This document shows, in pieces, positions 22,433 to 32,929 of a DNA stretch of 64,000 nucleotides (position 1 is the stretch's first letter; each line of letters begins with the position of its first letter). This DNA is from Podocnemis expansa (taxonomy: Eukaryota; Chordata; Testudines; Podocnemididae), in contig ML681992.1 of assembly GCA_007922195.1 (NCBI GenBank), positions 42,269,631-42,333,630 of the forward strand, written 5' to 3'. The notes under the pieces were generated by a model. It made no database searches and was not told where the DNA came from. It was given only the letters and a program-made list of their open reading frames with translations. The position numbers and the translations under genes were made by a program.

Positions 22433-23913
22433 CTCCAGGTGGCAAGCACTCTCCTACATGCAGCACAGAAGAATAACTGGACCTGATCAGTATCTGGGGA
22501 GTCTGCTGTGCAGCTGCAGCTATGCAGCAGCAGAAGGAACTTTGACACTTATGGCCAGATTTATTGTGCCATGTCAGAGAAAGGCTATGAGAGGGACACA
22601 CGGCAGTGCAGAGCCAAGGTGAAGGAGCTGAGGCTGAATTATCAGAAAACCAGGGAGGCAAACCATTGGTCTTGTTCAGCACCAGCTACATGCTGATTTT
22701 ACAAGGAGCTGGAAGCCATCCTCTAAGGGGACCCAACATCCATTCCCAAGTTTCCCATACACACGTCCATGCCTCTGGAGCCAACAGATACTGGAGCAAA
22801 CCAAAACAAGAGGGAGACTGATGAGGAAGTAGAACTGGAGGATTATCCAGAGCCAGTAATCAGTGCCGTGGAGACTGGGAGTCAAGAGCTGTTCAATACA
22901 CCCTGCCCTCTCTGCTCCCCACTGACACATGTGGCCAGTCGCAGCTGTTCAGCTGCAGTGCTCCAGAAGTAGAAGGGGGGGTAAGCTATTGCAGCTGTGT
23001 TTGGGAGTGGAATAGCTACATTAGTGTATGACTTCCCACGCTGTAGTGCATCTACACAGCACTCATTATCAGCACATTGAGACATGTGCCGATTTCCAGG
23101 ACATCCTCCACTGAGAGCTCACAGAAAGTTGCCAGGACATATCACCCCAGTTCTCTGCCTCAGATTCCTTGGCAGAGTCAATGTGTTTCCTCCCCCACAG
23201 AAGAACACTCTGCCTCACCAACTGGAAAGCACATTACTGGGTACCATCATGGCACACGACGCTGTAGTGTAGGGACCCTGTTTAGATCTGTTGGCATGCA
23301 GGATGTGCATTCTAGACTCCCTGCTTACTCTCCAGAGTGAAATATCAGCTTCTATGGCCACCTCTTGTGGAAAATAGGGGCACAGATTGAGAATGGTTTT
23401 AAAATTGCATGGTCCTTGATTACCAAAGTAAGAACCCCTCCCCAAACCCCCAGAACACAGATCAAAGGACCCTTCTGTCCAACTCAACATTTCCAGCTTC
23501 AGCAGGGAGCTGCACTGTGCTCAGGGTAAAGGTGAGAGTGGAATGTGGTTCTCAAAGTATTACATCTCTACTTGGAGGTATGTAAAAACAATTCCTTTGT
23601 CCATTGTTTCATTTTCACAGAAATGACCTTTCCAGGCAGGGGAACCATGTTTGCAGACCGACTTAGAAAGACAAGGAAGAGGCCTCAGTGAACCAAGGAA
23701 GACATGTTCCAAGGGCTCCTATACTGGAATGAGGCATCCATCAGAGTAAACAGGGCTTGGAGCACAGGCAGGACTACAAAGAACATTTTTGGAGGAGCCA
23801 AGAATTTGATGCAAGAGGAGACACAGAGCCTAAAGACAATAGTTGCTCTTCAGTCACAGCTGCTACATGCTCGCCCCCAGCAGTTTCCACACACTCCCAC
23901 TAATTGTTCCTAG
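22433..23913 (+). pseudogene. Myb/SANT-like Harbinger accessory gene, two exons, broken
   Basis: The second Harbinger protein, a Myb/SANT-like DNA-binding partner needed in known Harbingers to bring the transposase to the nucleus and ends. Exon 1 (about 22433-22980) includes SSRRNFDTYGQI, then GYERDTRQCRAKVKELRLNY, QKTREANHWS, and an acidic tail with DEEVELED and GSQELFNTP. It is broken by TGA at 22694-22696 and TAA at 22724-22726, in one frame, and shifts frame near its end (APEVEGG). A donor GTAAGC follows at 22981; an acceptor with a pyrimidine tract ends at 23620. Exon 2 (23621-23913) has RLRKTRKRPQ, a TGA at 23689-23691, TKEDMF, and ends LLHARPQQFPHTPTNCS. The start upstream of 22500 is eroded. 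Family match is by recalled similarity. Confidence 0.78.
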
Positions 23914-24337
23914 GTAGGTGGAGGACCCTCTTGGTACAATATCACATCCACCCTTTCACACAGCTATGGGAATGAGTTTTAGGCACATACACACCTGTAA
24001 TACCCTCCAGTGTCCCACACAGTCACTATGCTGCATGTTTACTGTTTCCTAACCACTGTTTCTTTATTAATACTAAAAAGAGTGCTTCAACTGTGCAGAC
24101 AACCTTTATTCATTCAGAAATAACAGTTATTCATTCATATACAATGTTTAGTCATGTGATCAAAAGACAGGTTCCACTGCAGCAGTATCCTGCGGGTTTT
24201 CAGCATCAAATCGACATAGTGATGTATACGTACCATAATTATGCATTATCATTATTAAAATGCTCCCTCAGTGCCTCCCTTATGTGTATGTCTCCCCATT
24301 GTGCCCCCTCTAATATCCCTAGCATCTGAGTGCTCAC

Positions 24338-24719
24338 CAGGGCTGTCACTAGGCCAGGGTGAATGGGGCAAAGTCCCAGGCATGGAATTTTAGAAGGCGC
24401 AGGGGATGGCTCCAGCTTCTCACAGAAGCTGGGGGTGGATCCAGATCTATTCCCAGCTGCTGTGGGGAGCTGGATCCATCCCCTGCAGCCCCTAAAACTA
24501 CACACTTGGGACTTCCAGCACCGCTGGGGCTTGCCAGCGCCTTCTGGTGGTAGTGATCCAGATCTGTCCCCTCATGGCCTGCTGGCGGCAGCAACACCTT
24601 CCCACAGGGGTCCAGATCTGACCCCAGCTATGTGGCTGCGGCTGGATCGGGGACCGGGAGGCGAGGGGCGCGTCTGAGGCTGCTTGCCCCAGGAATGAAA
24701 ACCACTAGTTATGGCTCTG
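24338..24719. mobile_element. hAT MITE with 8-bp target duplication, nested in Harbinger
   Basis: 382 bp with ends CAGGGCTGTCACTAGGC and CACTAGTTATGGCTCTG, flanked by GTGCTCAC (24330-24337) and GTGCTCAT (24720-24727), seven of eight matching. The interior repeats a GCTGGATCCATCCCCTGC-like theme. Same family as 19497-19969. Confidence 0.85.
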
Positions 24720-24744
24720 GTGCTCATACCCACATGCAAGGCTA

Positions 24745-25738
24745 TCAGCCTCTGCAGTCCACCCAGGGGAAATTTCTTTCCCCTACTTTTTGTGAAATTG
24801 TGGAGGACACAGCAAGGGACCATAACATAAATCCCTCTGCAATTAGACACCGACTGCAAGTGAGTGACTCCCCCTCCTCAGTCGTGGCCCAGCAACAGAT
24901 AAGTATACTGCTGTATTCTATGTGTGTGGGGGCAAGGTGGGTGGTAAGGGCAGGAGGAGGAGGGAGAGAGAGAGCTGTGGGGCCCACAGACCTCACCCCC
25001 ACAGAATGGCACTGCTGGGGGCTGGGTGAGGGATTGGCTCCTATGGGCCTGTGGTCAGTCCAGTGGGGGGGGGGGATCAGGCCAGATGGCAGGGCCGGGC
25101 AGAGAATCATCCCCTTATGTGGTCAGGCTGGTGGGAGGCTTCAGGTGGCCACCCAAGCCCAGGAGGCACAGCCCAGGGGTATGGCAGGCTTCTCCCTCCC
25201 AACCCAAGTAGCATGGCCCAGGGGGCTGCAGAAGGTTCCCACCTAAGCCCAGGCAGTGTGACCCGAGGGCTGAATTGAGCCCGGGCTGCCTGCTACTGGC
25301 TGGCAGCAGCTGGGGTCGGATCTGAGCCAGGCTGCTGTTGGGAGAAGGCCAATCCTGGCCCTGACCCTTTGTTGCAGGCAGCACTGCCCCTGCTCCACAC
25401 ACACTTTCATGAAAGAGGCTTTATGCATTTGAAAGTTCTGTAGCTCCTGCTTGTCATCCCACATCCCACATCTGCATAACAATGAGGTCCTACCACTCAG
25501 GGCTTGTCTTTTGCTATCAGAAGTGGTGGTGCACTATATGAAGATGCTCTGTGAAAGCAAACAGCAATGCAGTGCTGTTTGTCTGCATGTCACCCAGCAG
25601 GTCTGTCTTATCTGATTCCTGTTCTGATTCAGAGCTCAAGACATACTGTGCACCCAGCCAAGATGTGTTCATAATGCTGCAAGTGACAGTGGATAGTAAA
25701 GCTGGATCCATGTTTTCAGAACTGGATTGCGGGGACAA
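24745..25738 (-). pseudogene. Harbinger transposase relic lacking its catalytic core
   Basis: Minus-strand partner of the Myb-like gene. The N-terminal part is at about 25738-25390: an acidic leader with SSESEQESDKTDL, LLFAFTEHLHIV, then WDDKQELQNFQMHKASFMKV, which aligns with the WDDDQWRCNFWM block of the transposase at 208-1455. The C-terminal part is at about 24880-24745, GIYVMVPCCVLHNFTKSRG, the family's last conserved helix. Between them, where the three catalytic residues should be, lies a GC-rich block with no transposase similarity. Frameshifts and stops occur within both parts. The protein could not be active. Confidence 0.72.
24900..25385. repeat. GC-rich tandem block replacing the transposase core
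   Basis: Purine-rich then GC-rich sequence with a degenerate unit of about 45 bp recurring at about 25150-25270 (AAGCCCAGGAGGCACAGCCC and AAGCCCAGGCAGTGTGACCC are two examples). No coding similarity. Origin unknown: a separate insertion, or expansion after deletion of the transposase core. Confidence 0.5.
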
Positions 25739-26087
25739 AGGAAATCATGGGGCAATGTTGAAAAAGGGCACAAGTTGCTAGTAGCAACACTGAATGATGG
25801 CAAGGAGATGCACTGTCTCGTGGAAAGCTGAAAATTTACCCAAGGTGTGCTGCGCTCCTCTCCTTTATCCCAGGATTCCTAGCATGATGAGTGAAACTGG
25901 TGAGTGGCCTGGTGGGACAGGTGCACACAAGACACTGCTCTTACTGGGAAAAAATTCAAAAAACAGTGTGCATACTCCATTGCTATACAAGGCACGCTGT
26001 GTAGACAAGCACAGGCTCTATATGTATGTTTTTCTTTTCCTGCCAAAAATACTTCTGTTAAAATTCTCTAGTATAGACATGGTGCTA

Positions 26088-27139
26088 GAGGTGAAATTGA
26101 GAACATGTTTGTATTTTATGCCTTAAATGTTTGGAATCTTTTTGAATAGCATGAAGCTTGATGCTAAAATAGTTTAACCACAGGCTATCTTAATAATTCA
26201 CATGGTTGTATAAAGATGAATGTGCTGCAGTTAGGGTGGGAGAACAGCTGATTGTTTGTGGTTGCAGTTTATATCCCTAAACTGACAAAATAAAAATAAA
26301 AGGTATGATTTGGAAATATCAAAGACTAATTCTGAGCTTTGAGAAATCAACTTACAGGAGCTAAAGTGGAAATGTATGTATAAGATTTAGAAATGGGTGT
26401 ATTGTCTGAGTTTGAATGACAAATATATGAAGGCTCTATTTACTTATCTTGCTCAAAATTATTACGTTAAAACAACTTGCTTGCCCTTTTATTTGGAATA
26501 TCTGTGTTCTTTTAGGAAAATGAATACCCACAGGATGTCTTTATCAGGGCATGATCAGACAGTGAATTTGAATTGTTAAACAAGAATTGTATTGATTTAC
26601 CAAATCAATAGTCTCTACTAATTGATAACATTGTTAGGTTGATTAAAGATTTGGTGGAAGATACTTGTCTGATAAATGCATTAACATTGGCTTGCCCTCA
26701 GCCTTCCACTACTTTACGCTGTGTTACATCATTATAAGAATGTGAAGGCCACCATTCCATTTACCCAACTTCAAGTCAAAGAAAGAGCTAAAACTTTCTC
26801 CAAAGAGATGGTCTTGTGAGGCTTTCTCACAGGAGTGATCCTCACCCATATAACTAACTCTACTGATACCCTTATAATAATACCTAATTTTATATTGTGC
26901 TTTTATCCATAGATCTCAAAGCACTTTACAAAGGAGGTAAATACAGTTCTCTCTATAGAGTTGGGAAAGCTGACACAAAAAATGTGCAGGAAGAGGTAAT
27001 GCACATATTGGTTGCAGAATCAATGCAACAAAATGGGGATACTCCAGGAAATGCTCTATTACTGTAGTGTCTCCCATCAGGCCTTTTTCCTTTCATTAGA
27101 GGATAAACCTCATGGTTATGAACCCTAAGAATTGTGCAT
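26088..27139. other. AT-rich intergenic stretch
   Basis: No gene. Near 26895-26940 ATCTCAAAGCACTTTACAAA matches the conserved tail of ancient MIR/CORE-type retroposons. The rest is anonymous. Confidence 0.4.
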
Positions 27140-27375
27140 GTTTGAATCTTAACAACTGCTGATTTGCTGTTACAGTAGGACCTGACCCCATGTCTTACAC
27201 TCCCTTGCATTTATTTTCATTCCATTCTGTAAGTTCACCCATCTTTGAAGCATCTGATGAAGTGGGATTTTCTCCCATGAAAGCTCATGAGATAAATAAA
27301 TCTGTTAGTCTTTAAGTGCCACAGGACTCCTTGATTCTTCTGCTGAACTAGATTAACATTGCTGCTCCTTTGGAA
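27140..27375 (+). repeat. Unnamed interspersed repeat, copy 4
   Basis: Full-looking plus-sense copy: GATTTGCTGTTACAGTAGGA, CTTGCATTTATTTTC, CATCTTTGAAGCATCTGATG, TCCCATGAAAGCTCATGAGA, CTGTTAGTCTTTAAGTGCCA, ending GCTGCTCCTTTGGA. Same order as at 14943 and 60818. Confidence 0.82.
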
Positions 27376-27441
27376 TGTGGTGAGATATGAAATAATTCAA
27401 TTTATGTAGGTGTTCTCAACCTCACCATAACATTTTCAGAG

Positions 27442-27735
27442 GCCAAATCTACACTGGTGGTGAAATTTGGCAGCAGGCAACAAAAGTTATGAAAGCTCTG
27501 CAAAGTGGCTTGTGTAATGCCCATTGACTTCATACATTTGCTTCTCCGCGCTGTCTCCACTGTGCTACTCTGACGGGAAATGTATTCCTGCCAAAGCAGC
27601 ACTATGCCACCTGAGAAGGTGGTTTTATTAGATCAGTGTCTTGGTTGATTGAACATGTCTTTACTGATGGCCCAATAGATTTGAATAAATCAATCTGACT
27701 ATGGTGAATTTGATGCTGACAGTGTAGACAGAGCT
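27442..27735. mobile_element. Possible MITE with CAGAG flanks
   Basis: 294 bp between GCCAAATCTACACTGGTG and CAGTGTAGACAGAGCT, which are imperfect inverted ends. CAGAG lies on both sides (27437-27441 and 27736-27740). The class is unclear because 5 bp fits neither Harbinger nor hAT. Confidence 0.45.
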
Positions 27736-27740
27736 CAGAG

Positions 27741-28339
27741 TTATCTGAGGTGTCTGTGTTGAATTACTACCACCTGGAGGAAGCCTTGTCCATGTCCATG
27801 AGGGAAACACTCCCCAGCCATCAGATGCTCTGCTGTGGGTTCTGGGAGCCCTTTTTCCCACTGCAGGCTAGCAATTTGATTTCTCAACTTTGTTACACTC
27901 ACATGCCCAGTACACTCTCTTTAGAGAAATGCAAAGTGCACAAATTCACTCCCGTTATGGAAAAAGTGCACCCCGGTTCACAAGTTTCACTTCAGTTCAA
28001 CAACCTCTTTGGCACAAAGCACCTAGACATCTCTGTAGTAAAACCAAATGAAAGATTATTTAACAGAGCTTAAGAAAAACAAAATTAAGTAAAAGGAACT
28101 GGAAATAGAAGGTGATAAGTTCAAGAAAAATGCAAGAGGCAAGCTAGAGCTTACACTTATTAGCAAGTTAGTTTCCTGTCTAATATGTAGAGCCCTGCGG
28201 ATCTGCTGGTATCCACTTCAGATCTGCAGGTATTCGCATCAGAGGGTGCATGTGTGGATATTCTCAGACCCATTGTTAGGGATTGGAGTGCAGACATGGA
28301 TTCTATTTATATCTGCTCATGGTGTGATCAATTGCTGCA
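27741..28339. other. Intergenic stretch, possible hAT remnant
   Basis: No gene. Around 28190-28300, AGAGCCCTGCGGATCTGCTG with GGATCTGC/GCAGATCC-like words resembles one edge of a hAT-derived repeat; no partner edge was fixed. Confidence 0.35.
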
Positions 28340-28630
28340 GCTGCTGCTATGACCCTGGCTTGCAGCATACAAGGGAACAAATGTAGTGCTCCAACCAATC
28401 CCAGCTCAGTTCTGATTGCAATCTGCCAGTCAGAGTCTCTCAGACTTTCTGTCAGTCAGTCAGCATGCTGGCCTTTTATTGGGCTCCCTCAATCAGCATG
28501 CTGGCCTTTCATTGGCTCATTCCCCACACAAGCCTCGACCAAATTTTCCTTTTCTTGTTTGTGGTTCGTGCACTGTGCTGTCAATCAGAGATTTCATTGG
28601 CCAAGGAAATCTCTGATTGAGAGCACAGCA
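28340..28630 (+). repeat. Repeat segment shared with 58215-58480
   Basis: Contains GGGAACAAA...CAATCCCAGCTCAG, GTCAGTCAGCATGCTGGCC (partly duplicated), and a TTCCTTTTCTTGTTTGTGG block. The same blocks occur at 58215-58275 in direct and at 58395-58480 in reverse sense. A near-perfect hairpin is at 28573-28630. Possibly part of the LTR retrotransposon whose integrase scrap follows. Confidence 0.55.
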
Positions 28631-28815
28631 CACAAAACTGCAAAGGAAACAGGATATGAAGTTGATGAACTGGTATCAACATATTCTCAAAGATCTGCTA
28701 CTCATAATAAGAAACACTGGGATCACAAAGTGCATGGTAGAGTTTTCTTACCTGGTGACACAGTTCTTGTCAGGAATCCTTCAGAGAACAGGGGGACAGG
28801 CCCTGTCCCCTTCAG
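28630..28815 (+). pseudogene. Ty3/Gypsy integrase C-terminal fragment
   Basis: An open stretch encodes SATHNKKHWDHKVHGRVFLP followed by GDTVLVRN. In Ty3/Gypsy elements the integrase C-terminal tail has a KxxYDxKVxG...PGDxVLVRN pattern, which this matches closely, with Tyr replaced by Trp. Only about 60 residues are left and the frame upstream is repeat sequence. The fragment stops being recognisable near 28815. Integrase would join element DNA to the genome; this piece cannot. Confidence 0.7.
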
Positions 28816-28898
28816 TTGGTTTAAGTGTGGTTCCAGGCAGAGGTGTCATTTCAGAAACACTTGGGGCAAGATGGCAAAATTGTGTCAGCATATAGAAT

Positions 28899-29344
28899 GG
28901 GTATGTCTACATGGCACTTTTATTTTGAAATAACACTTGTTATTTCGAAATAAAAGAAATTACGGCTACATGACATTTTCTTATTTAAAAAAGATGGATC
29001 CCGTCCTTTTGAAATAAGAATCGTCGTTCCGAAAAAGTAAAACCTCGATGGTTTCGAAACAGCCGTTATTTCGGAAGGGATATTTCAAAATAACACCGTT
29101 TAGACCTGTTGTTTCGAAACAACCCTGTTGTTTCAAAACAACTGTTTCGAAACAACAGGTCCAAACGGCTTTATTTCGAAATATCCCTTCCAAAATAACA
29201 GCTATTTGGATTGCAGGCTTTCCCTTAATTCGAATTAACATTTTGTAAATTCGAATTAACTTATTTTGAAATAATGATCTTATTTCGAAATACCTCATTT
29301 CAAAATCCTTATTTCGAAATAACCATGTGTGTGTAGACATAGCC
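28899..29344. mobile_element. Harbinger MITE (TTATTTCGAAATAA type)
   Basis: 446 bp, starting GGGTATGTCTACATGG and ending GTGTAGACATAGCC. Flanking triplets are AAT and TAT. Many TTCGAA palindromes remain intact, and a TGTTTCGAAACAACAGG stretch sits near the centre. The open frames across it are palindrome artefacts. Confidence 0.82.
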
Positions 29345-30214
29345 TATGTGATTATATTATAACCTGCAAAGTCTGGGGAATCGGGTGGGGTGAGAGAGGT
29401 GAAAGCCATAATGGAGCATACAGAGCTATGGCAACCCCCACTTTCCCACAGGAAATAACAGCCTGATTCTCAGAGCGTTAAAGCACCCTTGGGAGACACA
29501 GCAGATGTAGAGCTGGTGTAACCTAGGTTTGTTTATGTGATATTAAGTTTAATAAAGCTGCAGTTTTAAAACAGTCCTTGGTGTGGGAATGCAATGCAAT
29601 CCTGTTCTCCAGAATCTCAGGGATTATGCACAAGGCTAGTTAGTGCTCAGGAAGCCAGGTTATGAATGTACAACATGCTAGTCTGTACAGACTAACTGAC
29701 AGGGTGAACCCTATTACAATTCATAAAGTTCCATATAACACTTGAAATCAACTCTGACTCTGGTACAAGAGGTCTGAGCAGCATAAACTACCCTGTACAC
29801 TACTTTAACTCTGATGCCCTGTGATGGTCTTTAAAATGTCAACATTGTTTATTAGTTGTAGAGCTGGTTAGGAATTTTTCATCAGAAAACACTGATTCAT
29901 TGAAACCAAAAGAGTTGCTACAGAAAGGTGAATTTCAATGAATTTCCTGAGGGGCTTATTTGTTTTGTTTCATTTTGAAAAAGCTGCAAGGTGGGTTTTC
30001 TAAAGTTATAGTATGTTCACAGATTTCATTAAGGCCAAAAGGGACCCTTAGATCCAAAGAGCTAGGTGCGGAGGTGGGCTAACTCTGCGCTCATTGAAGT
30101 AAATGATAAAACTCTCACTGGGAGCAAAGTCAGTCAGTGTCTGTATTTTGAAAACCCTCTCCTCCGCTTTGCAGTGTATTATATCCTCAAGTGGAGTAAA
30201 TAAATATAGGTCTT
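29345..30214. other. Intergenic stretch
   Basis: No gene. A possible CR1 3' edge (AAGGCCAAAAGGGACCC) lies near 30030. Nothing else recognised. Confidence 0.4.
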
Positions 30215-30217
30215 TTT

Positions 30218-30595
30218 AGCTATGTATACACTAGGAAATGTTAGTTTGAATTTGTTAATTCGAACTAATAAATTCAAGTTTAGTTTGAACTAAACTCAAA
30301 CTTATTAGTTTGAATTAACAAAGTGGACTTATTCCACTTAACGTTAAGTCAAATTAGTACACTTTGTTAATTCAAACTAATTGTCTTTGAATTTATTAAC
30401 TTCAAACTAAGGGTTAATCCTAGTTTACACTGTCCTTAGTTTGAACTAAAGATCAAACTATTGGCCTGGCTCTTACTAATTCAAACTAAGCTTTCATTAG
30501 TGCAAATTAAGGAATTCCTTAATTCAAACTAATGAAAGCCTACTGTAGATAGGTACTAAGTTAATTTGAGTTAACTTGCAAATGTAGACATACAC
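30218..30595. mobile_element. Harbinger MITE (TTCGAACTAA type), TTT target duplication
   Basis: 378 bp, AGCTATGTATACACTAGG to AATGTAGACATACAC, with TTT on both sides (30215-30217 and 30596-30598). Filled with TTAGTTTGAACTAA-like words, mostly decayed at the CpG. Closest in type to 3492-3863. Confidence 0.8.
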
Positions 30596-30598
30596 TTT

Positions 30599-31973
30599 AA
30601 ATTAGCTGAGCTCTGGTTATTTACATTCACTAAAGATCAGACCCCTCAGGTAATGTGAATTGAGTGAAAATGTTTCATTTTTAAGCAAACATCTAGTTAT
30701 CTCAGAGTTATATTGTAAGTCTTGCTTCCCCATTACAGTTTGTACTGCAGGATGTAAACTCAGAGGTAGCCTTTGGTAAAAGTAAGCTCAGTTGAGGGCT
30801 ATGACTATTACCCCTCCCCTTTCTTCGCTCTTGTTCTCAGAAGGAAAGAAAGCAAATCCCTGCTTTGTGCATGAAAGCCCAGCATTCACAGCTCAGCAGC
30901 CAGTCTTTGATTTGGATTTGGTTTGCAAAAGTGGTGCCATGACACTGATTTCCTATAGAAAAAAAAATGAGCTAATGAGATATAGAATAAGATTAAATGA
31001 TTTAGAGATGTGGCTACAAAATACAGTTTAAGAACATCAGATTCTATTTTTTTTAAATTTCCTAGATGTAAAGATAGAAAAAAAAATCTGCATTTTTTTT
31101 AACCAAAAATGCTTAACTTAGAAGAGGGGAATATTCTTCATTTACAATGCTGTGAGAGCAATTTAGACATTTCTCACTGCAAAACCAAAAAAATAACAAA
31201 AAGCTCCATACACTTGAGAGGAGCTCCCCATAAATGTTTACAAAGTCATTTCACTATTTCCCTTCTAATTCCTCCTTAAAACTCACTTTTGTCATAGTAT
31301 CTCCAAAATATGGCAGTGCTGCTGGTGTAGAGAGACCACAGCCTATCACACTAATATTGTCTAATCGATTCTTTGCACTCTCCCATATATCTGTATCTGT
31401 CCCTTGACTTAAATTGTAAAATTCTTTGGACTACAAATGACTTTTCTTCTGTGTTTATGCAGTGCCTAGCACAATGCAGTCCAGATCCATGATTAAGGCT
31501 TCATCATAACAATAATTAATAAATCATCAGAAAGAACCATAAATAATGAAGAATTTTATCAACCATTTCCAAGACAAAGAACACAGTAAATACTTGGGTT
31601 ACCAGCTTCTCTTTAATAATAATAGAGCAGATATCTTGGTTTAATCCATCTTCCACAGTATTTCACCTTTGGTAGCAAATGAACTCCCAGTACATGCCTC
31701 AGTTTTAGTTCAAATCCTGTGTGGGAACTGAACTAAAAATTTCAGTGGTTTCTGTTTACAGGAAGTCATGCGAATAATTTATTTTCAGTTTTGCTTCAGG
31801 AGTGTTCACATTTCTTGAGCTTTACTTTGTGTCTTGGAGTTTGAATGAGCAAAACAGCAGAAATCTCAGAAAACTATGGATAACCCACTGTCTGATAGAA
31901 ACTTGGATAAAGTACCTGGGTTGGGAAAAGGTAACTTGATCCATCAGGCAGACAGGGTCCGCTCGATCCATAA
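30599..31973. other. AT-rich intergenic stretch
   Basis: No gene seen. Short A-runs and anonymous sequence only. Confidence 0.4.
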
Positions 31974-32275
31974 GCAAATGAGGCCCTGACTCAGGGCCTC
32001 ATTTGCCTAGGGGCAGCCTCGGCTCCACACCAGGAACAGAGCAAGTTGGCTCGTGGGTCAGGCTCTGCTCTCTTGCCCCATCTCTGGGCCAGCCAGCCCC
32101 ACCACCTGGTCTCTGGGCTGGCCTGCTCTGCCCCGGGCCATCCGTTCCCCACCCTGGGAGCAAGGCAAGCCAGACTAGAGTGAAGGCTGGGTTCTGCCCG
32201 CTGCCACCCCTGCACCCCATGGTGGGGGGAGTGCAAATTCAAAAGCCGGCTCGGGGTGCCAAAGACCCCTGAGCT
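31974..32275. repeat. GC-rich block with a 33-bp palindrome at its edge
   Basis: Begins with a perfect palindrome: GCAAATGAGGCCCTGA (31974-31989), one C, then its exact reverse complement to 32006. A GC-rich non-coding body follows, ending near AAAGACCCCTGAG. The end sequences CAGGGCC and CCCCTG suggest a hAT-derived MITE, but no 8-bp duplication was found. Confidence 0.5.
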
Positions 32276-32924
32276 AGCACTGCAGCCAGAGCCAAACAAA
32301 ATGTTAGGTTAGGGAAGAAACTACATGGCTAGAGTTATAGCTGTTCTCTTCTTGTAATTCATGGTGAGTGGTTATTAGGCTGTAAGTTTCTGGGGAAGCA
32401 GCTGGGTTGAAGAGTCTGTTCTTGTAGCTGTTCTTGGAAAGTTGAGTATGGACCTTGCTGATTTTATATGTGTTGTCACAAGTAGTTTAGGTTACTCTCA
32501 TACACTCTGTTTCGGACTATAACTTGAGACCATTCAGTGGTTGAAGGTCATTCAGAATTTGGTATTCCACTTGGGAAGTGCAGTACTTTCTGTTAGGAGT
32601 ACATGATACTGCTGTTTAGTGAACAGTGCTTATCACTAGCAGTCTTCCAGGTAGAAATAGTGAAAACATTTTGAGGAAGAAAAATAAAGAAGTCACAAAG
32701 CAATTTTTTTCTAAATATTGGTTTTCCATAGGAATATGTTCCTTTTACCCAATGTTTTTCTTGTTTAAATGAGAAATTTCAAAACAATTACATTTTTCAC
32801 TCTATTTAAATTTGTGGTTTTCAGCTGTCTACATCTGGTTTCAAACTCAGCCAGTGGCTTGTGTATGTGTTCAGGCATGCTCCTCGTATCAATTCCAAAT
32901 CCACATAGGCTGTGCTGGCTACAT
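32276..32924. other. Intergenic stretch
   Basis: No feature recognised between the GC-rich block and the solo LTR. Confidence 0.4.
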
Positions 32925-32929
32925 GTATA

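Larger units (their letters stand above)
22035..26084. mobile_element. Harbinger transposon, 4050 bp, CTA target duplication
   Basis: The ends are recognisable inverted repeats: GGCCTTGAACACACTAGTGA on the left and TCTCTAGTATAGACATGGTG on the right, flanked by CTA at 22032-22034 and 26085-26087. It carries two gene relics that face each other, as Harbinger elements do: a Myb/SANT-like gene (+) and a transposase (-). A hAT MITE and a GC-rich tandem block lie between or within the relics. The terminal sequences differ from the TTCGAA-type MITEs, so it is a separate subfamily from the element at 1-1749. Confidence 0.82.

Noticed and set aside
22302..22682. Minus-strand frames opposite the Myb-like exon
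   Set aside because: Shadows of the plus-strand SANT-like exon, which has recognisable family residues.
28349..28630. N-terminal half of the 194-residue frame as part of an integrase
   Set aside because: Only residues from about 100 on match integrase; the earlier part is repeat sequence with duplicated CWPFIG phrases.
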